In this document: positions 58,639 to 64,000 of the stretch, piece by piece
Position numbering within the stretch: position 1 is the first letter of the stretch
Layout: every line of letters starts with the position of its first letter
Assembly: GCF_036884655.1 (NCBI RefSeq)
Contig: NC_088357.1
Span: 41,486,001-41,550,000, forward strand
DNA length: 64,000 nt
DNA from: Musa acuminata AAA Group
Taxonomy: Eukaryota; Streptophyta; Magnoliopsida; Zingiberales; Musaceae
Direction of reading: 5' to 3'
Notes under the pieces: model-generated
Told to the model about the DNA's origin: nothing
The model's database searches: none
What the model saw: only the letters and a program-made list of their open reading frames with translations
Program-made: the position numbers and the translations under genes

Positions 58639-59064
58639 TTTCCTTTCTACTTTTCCTCATATCTCGTGGTTACTCTTGCTCCTCTTCCTCCTCTTCCCTC
58701 CGTAAGAAGTCGCAAAAGTCCCTCAACTCTACCTTTAGAACTCCACCTAGCTCATCACTAAAGACATTCCCATATCATTCTCGTCGATCACCGTATTATT
58801 CTCATTGACCATAACCACAACAGCCACTCATGGTTTCTAGCGGCATTGTCATCTCCCACCACTACAATATTCTATCGAGAAAAAAGAAAACATAATTAAA
58901 ATATTAAAATTATTTTTTTTATCATTTTTTTTTATCCTTCTGTATCTTTCATTCTAAAACTAATGATGTTAGGATACATATAATCAAATATTTTATTTTT
59001 ATGATTATCGATATTTTAATATAATTTTTTTAAATCAAAGAAGAAATAATATTTAATTAGGCCG
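58639..59064 (-). repeat. Right inverted end of the foldback element
   Basis: Inverted partner of 41819-42240. Inner part CT-rich, outer part AT-rich, tip TAATTAGGCC. Confidence 0.75.
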
Positions 59065-59282
59065 GAAGGTAAAGAAGCACAGTTTACCCACGTGCATGAC
59101 TACCAACGAAAGAGCAAAGAGAAGCTCCTTAACGTTTCCCTCTTTACATTTATTTATCTGCCTCCTCTTCCGCATTCTTCCGCTTCATTCTATCGTATTA
59201 CTTCTCTTCGCAAATTCTGTCTGCACTCTATTCTACCCGAGTCGAATTGTGGTTGTCGTGTGGTCTCCCATGGCGTTCGCCG

Positions 59283-62200
59283 ATGCCGTCTCGCTGTCGT
59301 CCACACGCCGCAGCCTCCGGTGCCTCCTCTTCCTCCTCCAGGCCCCACGCCGCCGCCGACTGGAACCACCCCCTCATCGCGCCCCCTCCTCCTCCTCCAC
59401 CGCCGCCGTCGCCGGGCAAGAAGAGGGGGATCACGGCGGCAGCGTTCCGCGGGCTCGGGTGCGCGTCGGCGGCGGCGTCGGATGCGCACGCGCCGGCCGC
59501 CGCCGCAGCGAGGGCGTCGGCGGACTGGCAGGGGAAGCGGCCTCGGGGGAGGAGGGGGAAGAAGAAAAGGAAGAAGGAGAGGGGGAGCCAGGTGGGCGGG
59601 GGGGACCTCTGGTGCGCCCCCGGGATGCCGTTCGCCGCCGAGGCGTCGGTGGACTGCGTCGCGGCGCACCAGCCGATGGTGGGGAGAGGAAGGCTGGATG
59701 CTGCGTCCGAGCGGATCCACAGAGAGGTAGTACGAGTTGGGTTCTTCCAGTAATTTCTTCCTTCTTCTGTTATTTCCTTTCAAGCCTCGTTTCTTCTTGA
59801 TTACTTGTTTTACATGTACAATTCTAATGGGGAAATATTAATTCATGTTTTATCTTCTAAAGAATGAAATTTCGGATGTAATCTGCTATTTCATCGGCCA
59901 ATTCTCTGCAACTGCATAATTATCTTTCTTCTCTTGTTTACAAAAGCTTATACATGGATTTAGAGCGACACATTTCTTCTTCTATATATTTTTTTCTTTT
60001 GTTCCTATCTTCTTTTATAATCTTTCCTCGTCTTCGGAGAGTAAAGAATCATTTTCTCATTGATTTTTTGCCTTTCGTATTGTTATATATATATAAGTTA
60101 TAGCAATGGTTGAAGTGTTGTTGACTTTTGGCTTTTTGTTTTTGACATCTTCTATTATGCTGATTGCAGCGGTTTTTCATCCCTAGAAGGGTCAGCCACC
60201 AAGAACAGATCTCATCATTCATGTATTCTCCCCCAGATCTCAGTACACCATTTTTTGGACAAGATCTTTTACCATCAGGGCATCTTCATCGCTTGCAAGG
60301 ATATCATCGGACTCCCAGTGGGCTTGAGGAGGTGATGCGCCCTACTTTTTGAGTGAAATGACCTTTTTGTTATATCTCTCTCTCTCTCTCATTTATAAGT
60401 TTAAATTATTTGTGGTCTTACAAATTATTCTGTTCACTAATGGTCCTGCTACCCTTATAAATTTTCATCAACTGGGAAGATGCTTGCTTGTTTTTTATAT
60501 GATATTATTCGTTGATTGACTCTTGGTAGTTTTGTGCACAGGTTTATTCACACCATGGTTGTTTTGCTCATATGTTTGTTTATTTTAGGGTAATTTTTTT
60601 CATATATGACATGAATTCCTATTAAATCTAAAATTATAAGTTTGGAACTGCACCATGGTGCCAAGAAGTTCTATATCTGACTATTAGTCCATACACAAAG
60701 GTACTCTCCAGAAGACTTGAATAGGATATTTCTTTACATAGTATTTTGAGACACTTGGTGATGGTCTTGCTTAAATTTTCTGCTTTCCTTTGTAAGTATA
60801 TTGAAAGTAACACCTTGAACATTAGTCTGATGATGGTGTACCACGCCAATTTACCAACGATTGAGGGCTTGAAATCTCATTCGTTATGTTTTTGAGAGTG
60901 TTAGCTAGTTTAGTTGGTAAAGATCTTGACAGTTTATTGCAAGGTCTTGAGCTTGAATCTCGCCTTTGCCACTTATCATTTGTAAAAAGAAAACTATATT
61001 GAAAGTAATTGTGATTAACAATCTAATTTAGTGTTTTGGTATTGTCTCAATGTATCAAAACTAAAAAATGAAAAACTTTCATCGTCGTAAGGGAAGGCCT
61101 TAGTCAATCAACTCACTGCCATTGACCAGGGGAGGGGTTGGCCAAGAAGACTTGCTCGGCTATGGCAGAAACGGAGGAGGAAGTACATGGTGTTATGGCA
61201 AGTTTCTTTGGATTCAACATAAATTACTCATATGACAATATTTCGGACTGTTTAATTAGTAATAAAATATATTGCAAAGCAGAGTGGCTGATACTGATGA
61301 AAAGACTGCCCACATCGTACTTTTGATAATAGAGTGATCTTTTTATAACCATGCTATGATGCTTCAATAGTATAAGCACAACAATTTGAAGTCTCATTGT
61401 TATTTCGAATTCTGACCTTGCATTGATTATATATTATTCGTCACTAATTTAAGTTTAATCTATTAACTAGAAGCTCCTAGTCATCCTTTGTAGTGATCCT
61501 AATGATTCAATTCAATTTGATTTTAACTTTCTTAGGGGCATCCTGTATCATTTCTCTTTCCATCATTTTGTCTAAAATTCTTGGATCATCTACTCAACAT
61601 TGAAATTTCAGTCAAATCAATCTATATCTTAAAGAGTTTTGGAGTTTTGGCCTGTTCCAGCAAGTATTGATTGGATTGAGAAGTTTCTGCCGGTTTGCTA
61701 GTTTCCGATGTTTCAGCAAGTTTGTCTAGTTATATGCTTCACTGGAATGGTGTTGTTAAGGCTGGTTGGAGATTAAGTAACTATCGCTTCAGTATTTTAA
61801 AGATATTGAAATGATAAGTGATTGGTTACCATGATTGAGCTGAAAGAATATTAATTATTTTAGCAATTGTTAATTTGTACACATTTCAAAACTTTTGACC
61901 ATTCCAATTTCTTAAGCAGTGCATTACAAAACAAATCGACTCCATTAAAACAAAGATTGACAATAAACCCAAGTTTGTCATGTACAGTTTTAGTTTCTAA
62001 ATCCTGTTAAAAAAATATAAACTAATTGTTGTGCATAGGTGTAACTGATTTTAGAAGCGACTGTTCTTTAGTTATAGCTTGATCAATCCATATAGAGAAG
62101 CTATTTAGTTTTACGAATCCTTTCCACTGCCCTGCTATCTGAGTTTTTAGCCTAAGTTTTAAGAATTGAAATAGTGAATTACCATGCTGCAAGAATGATG

Positions 62201-62897
62201 ATCAGGAGAGTACGAGCTGATGATGAAAACTGAAATTAGAGTTTCCATCTATTATACTCTCTATATTCACGTGGCACATGTGAAGATTGATCGCTCACTC
62301 ATGCTTGCCTTAACATTGCAGATCATGATGTTCCAGAGTCGAGTTTTGTTAGGTGGTGGACTGGATGTATACGATCAGTTCCGGGATTGGCGACTTGATA
62401 TTGATAATATGTCATACGAGGTGTTTAATTTTCTTTAACTCAGTACTTCTTACCCTTCTACCTTGCAGTATTTATTCTGCATTCAAACGGAGATCACTTT
62501 ACCATTTCCCCCTCTTTACAGGAACTGCTTGAGCTAGGTGAAAAAATCGGGCATGTGAGCACGGGATTGAGAGAGGAAGAGAATGCACGCAGCCTCAGGA
62601 AAATAAAGCATTCAGTTTTTGGTGCTTCAGCAAGACATTTATCAACTGAAACTGAATGGAAGTGCAGCATATGTCAAGTAGGTCTTCTTTATCTCTGTTT
62701 TCAAAAGGCTGAAGCATTCATCCCACAATTGCAGATGGCTAAGTGCTTCATCTTTTGTCACGCAGGAAGAATACGAAGTCAGCGATGATACAGGAAGGTT
62801 GGAGTGTGGCCATGGCTATCATATGCATTGCATTAAGCAGTGGCTTCTGCTAAAAAATGCTTGCCCTGTTTGCAAGTCACCTGTTCTTAAAACCTAA
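59283..62897 (+). CDS. RING-H2 E3 ubiquitin ligase, five exons
   Basis: Exons 59283-59726, 60170-60331, 62322-62420, 62522-62677 and 62766-62897, all with GT-AG introns and all in phase 0, give 330 residues. The N-terminal exon is Ser/Pro/Ala/Lys-rich (PPPPPPPPSP, then KKRGITAAAFRGLGC, KKKRKKERG). The middle has YDQFRDWRLDIDNMSYEELLELGEKIGHV across an exon junction, a block shared with RHG1A/MBR-type ligases. The C-terminus is a canonical RING-H2: C-x2-C-x14-C-x-H-x2-H-x2-C-x10-C-x2-C, with all eight zinc ligands present. Such enzymes transfer ubiquitin from an E2 to target proteins. 59283 is the first ATG in this frame; an out-of-frame ATG in good context at 59270 precedes it. Frame and exons are seen directly; subfamily is inferred. 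Confidence 0.88.
60332..62321 (+). other. Long intron 2 of the RING-H2 gene
   Basis: 1990 bp, GTGATG to TTGCAG. It contains the tRNA-derived repeat at 60903-60962. Short open frames inside it (60634-60849 minus, 61138-61326 plus) are not recognised as genes. Confidence 0.75.
60903..60962 (+). repeat. tRNA-derived SINE-like head
   Basis: TAGTTTAGTTGG (A-box-like, within 60903-60918) and GAGCTTGAATCTC (B-box-like, within 60944-60962) are spaced as in a pol III promoter. The following CGCCTTTGCCAC and an A-rich stretch fit a SINE. It does not fold as a working tRNA (no acceptor stem recognised). A related, more decayed motif occurs at 28255-28405. Confidence 0.5.
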
Positions 62898-63559
62898 TGT
62901 TGTTGATCGACACTGGAAGCCACATTCCTCACTGTTCTTCCCCTTTTCCCTGTACAGCTTTCAGCTCTCTGACATACAGTGTATTATTAATTCATTTGGG
63001 TTGATTATACCTACTATTAAGATTGTGGTATCTCCGTGAAGTCTGCTTTGCCACGACTTCTGATTGCTTTGAGCATTTATGATTATTGCAACCACAACTC
63101 ATATCTGCCTTGAATATTTCACTGATTGAATTCGTAAAGAAATGTTGGTGAATATTTACTAGTCCAAGGTGTGGATTGCTTCACATCATTTGCAAAAGCA
63201 ATTAGCTTCAATGACTAATGGCAAAAACAAAGACATTATCTGCAGGGCATTCTGACCATGAATTATAAAATTTATGCATGCAACCTTCCTTTCTGTCCAT
63301 ACTCCATCCCTATTTATGTGCTCCAATTTGCATGATTGCTGGTGGGTGTCAAGTGTTCTGATATCTATCTTTAATATTTACAATAACTTAACTCCATATT
63401 CTCTCTTTCTCGTCTCAGTTACCCTCCACCTATCTGCCCCAATAGATAATATCTAAAGGAGGTCATTTGGGCCTGTGTCCCCTTATTGCCCATGTGGAGA
63501 AAACATCAAAAAGGGAAAATTGAGGTAGTTGTAGGTCATCTCTTGTATGGACCAAGTAT
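62898..63559. other. 3' flank of the RING-H2 gene
   Basis: Presumed 3' UTR and intergenic sequence. No further gene recognised. Confidence 0.45.
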
Positions 63560-64000
63560 AAAAGTTAATTCTCGATGTGGTGCCGAGAGACTCTTTTCGA
63601 GAAAAACTTATGCTCAAGAAGGATCAAGGACTAACTTGAATGTCAGAGGGATTGAATTAGGAAACTTCTCCTGACATTAGTCTTAGTGCAAGCAACGGCT
63701 CGGAAGCTCGACACCCCCACCTTGGAGATACTTTAGGGCCTCCTCGGGGCCACTTTAAACACTCCTATGCCTTTAAGATTGGACCACGTTGGGTTGATTC
63801 AAATGTTGACAATAATTTTTCCTAACATTTTGGCGCTAGAATGAGGGCTTGATATCATAGGAACGTTCACCCGCTAATCTTCAATGAATGCTCTAGTGAG
63901 GAGGCCCTGCCTCCAACACATAGCTCTTTTACTTAGGGAGTCAGATGCCATTCTTCCCACATGTAGATGCATCCACTTCGGCACAAACTTCAAGTTGTTC
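63560..64000 (+). mobile_element. Start of a second Tat/Retand-like gypsy element
   Basis: The LTR 3' part ends ...CCTAACA at 63827, followed by primer-site-like TGGCGCTAGA (63831-63840) and a leader GGGCTTGATATCATAGG that parallels GGGCCCGATGTCATAAG at 3905-3921 in element B. The gag region would begin just before the window edge. The LTR start is not resolved. Confidence 0.65.

Larger units (their letters stand above)
41819..59064. mobile_element. Foldback/MULE-like DNA element with long inverted ends, host of nested insertions
   Basis: The left end (41819-42240) and right end (58639-59064) are inverted copies. For example the 18-mer at 42141-42158 is the exact complement of 58717-58734, and 42020-42032 of 58842-58854; the AT-rich outer parts also align to GGGCTAATTA at the left tip and TAATTAGGCC at the right tip. 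Between the ends is a palindrome-rich tandem array. Removing gypsy E with one target copy (42406-56881) and the solo LTR with one target copy (57938-58638) leaves about 2.1 kb. No transposase is seen, so it is non-autonomous. Flanks share GGAAG (41810 and 59065) but I do not see a perfect 9-bp duplication. Class (Mutator-like or foldback) is inference. Confidence 0.72.

Noticed and set aside
41810..59073. 9-bp target duplication of the foldback element
   Set aside because: GGAAGAAGT and GGAAGGTAA agree only in the first five bases, so it is not claimed as a true duplication.
59190..59783. Minus-strand open frame of 197 codons over RING-H2 exon 1
   Set aside because: Arg/Pro-rich shadow of the GC-rich exon.
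60903..60962. Functional tRNA gene
   Set aside because: A-box-like and B-box-like motifs are present, but no acceptor stem or anticodon arm can be drawn.
1..64000. Integrated plant pararetrovirus (badnavirus type)
   Set aside because: Every reverse transcriptase seen belongs to an LTR element of copia or gypsy type; no movement-protein or badnavirus-like block was recognised.

Overview
The window is nuclear DNA of a flowering plant. Its genes have plant introns and plant-only families (a RAV-type AP2/B3 factor, a type 2 lipid-transfer protein, a chloroplast protein resembling the NDH factor CRR3), and most of the remaining sequence is nested LTR retrotransposons. A large-genome monocot is likely; Musaceae (banana/ensete) is my guess from the general look of the repeats and is inference only.

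Layout. 1-13.2 kb is a retrotransposon stack: the 3' end of an Angela-like copia element inside gypsy element A (to 3260), which sits in the LTR of a Tat/Retand-like gypsy element B (3261-9247). B is split by an antisense solo LTR (5648-7290, TSD TCCAT) and truncated at 9248 by a SIRE-like LTR on the minus strand. 13.5-13.8 kb holds a type 2 nsLTP gene (minus). 14.4-19.6 kb is a broken Tork-like copia element C (minus, TSD TGATG) with an internal 464-bp duplication. 20.6-21.4 kb holds several exon-1 fragments of a PP6/FyPP-type phosphatase in tandem and inverted order. 25.5-27.5 kb is a two-exon CRR3-like gene (minus). 30.7-31.6 kb is an intronless RAV repressor gene (plus). 32-39 kb holds a second Tork-like family (a solo-LTR-like piece and element D, minus). 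39-41.8 kb has no recognised gene.

From 41819 to 59064 lies the most striking structure. A foldback-type DNA element with roughly 400-bp inverted ends and a palindrome-rich tandem array contains a CRM-like gypsy element E (42406-56876, TSD TAGAG). The right LTR of E in turn contains an almost pristine Angela-like copia element F (47882-56655, TSD ATGTT, intact 1297-residue ORF). A separate Tork-like solo LTR (57938-58633, TSD TCCTC) lies in the same array. All layers can be dissected to the base. The 5' leader of F contains four hairpins with one invariant core and four different, self-complementary stems.

59.3-62.9 kb is a five-exon RING-H2 E3 ubiquitin ligase gene (plus). The window ends inside the 5' part of another Tat/Retand-like element.

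The host genes are unrelated single genes and form no operon or pathway. Insertion order inferred from nesting: foldback element, then gypsy E (about 1.9% LTR divergence), then copia F (about 0.3%).
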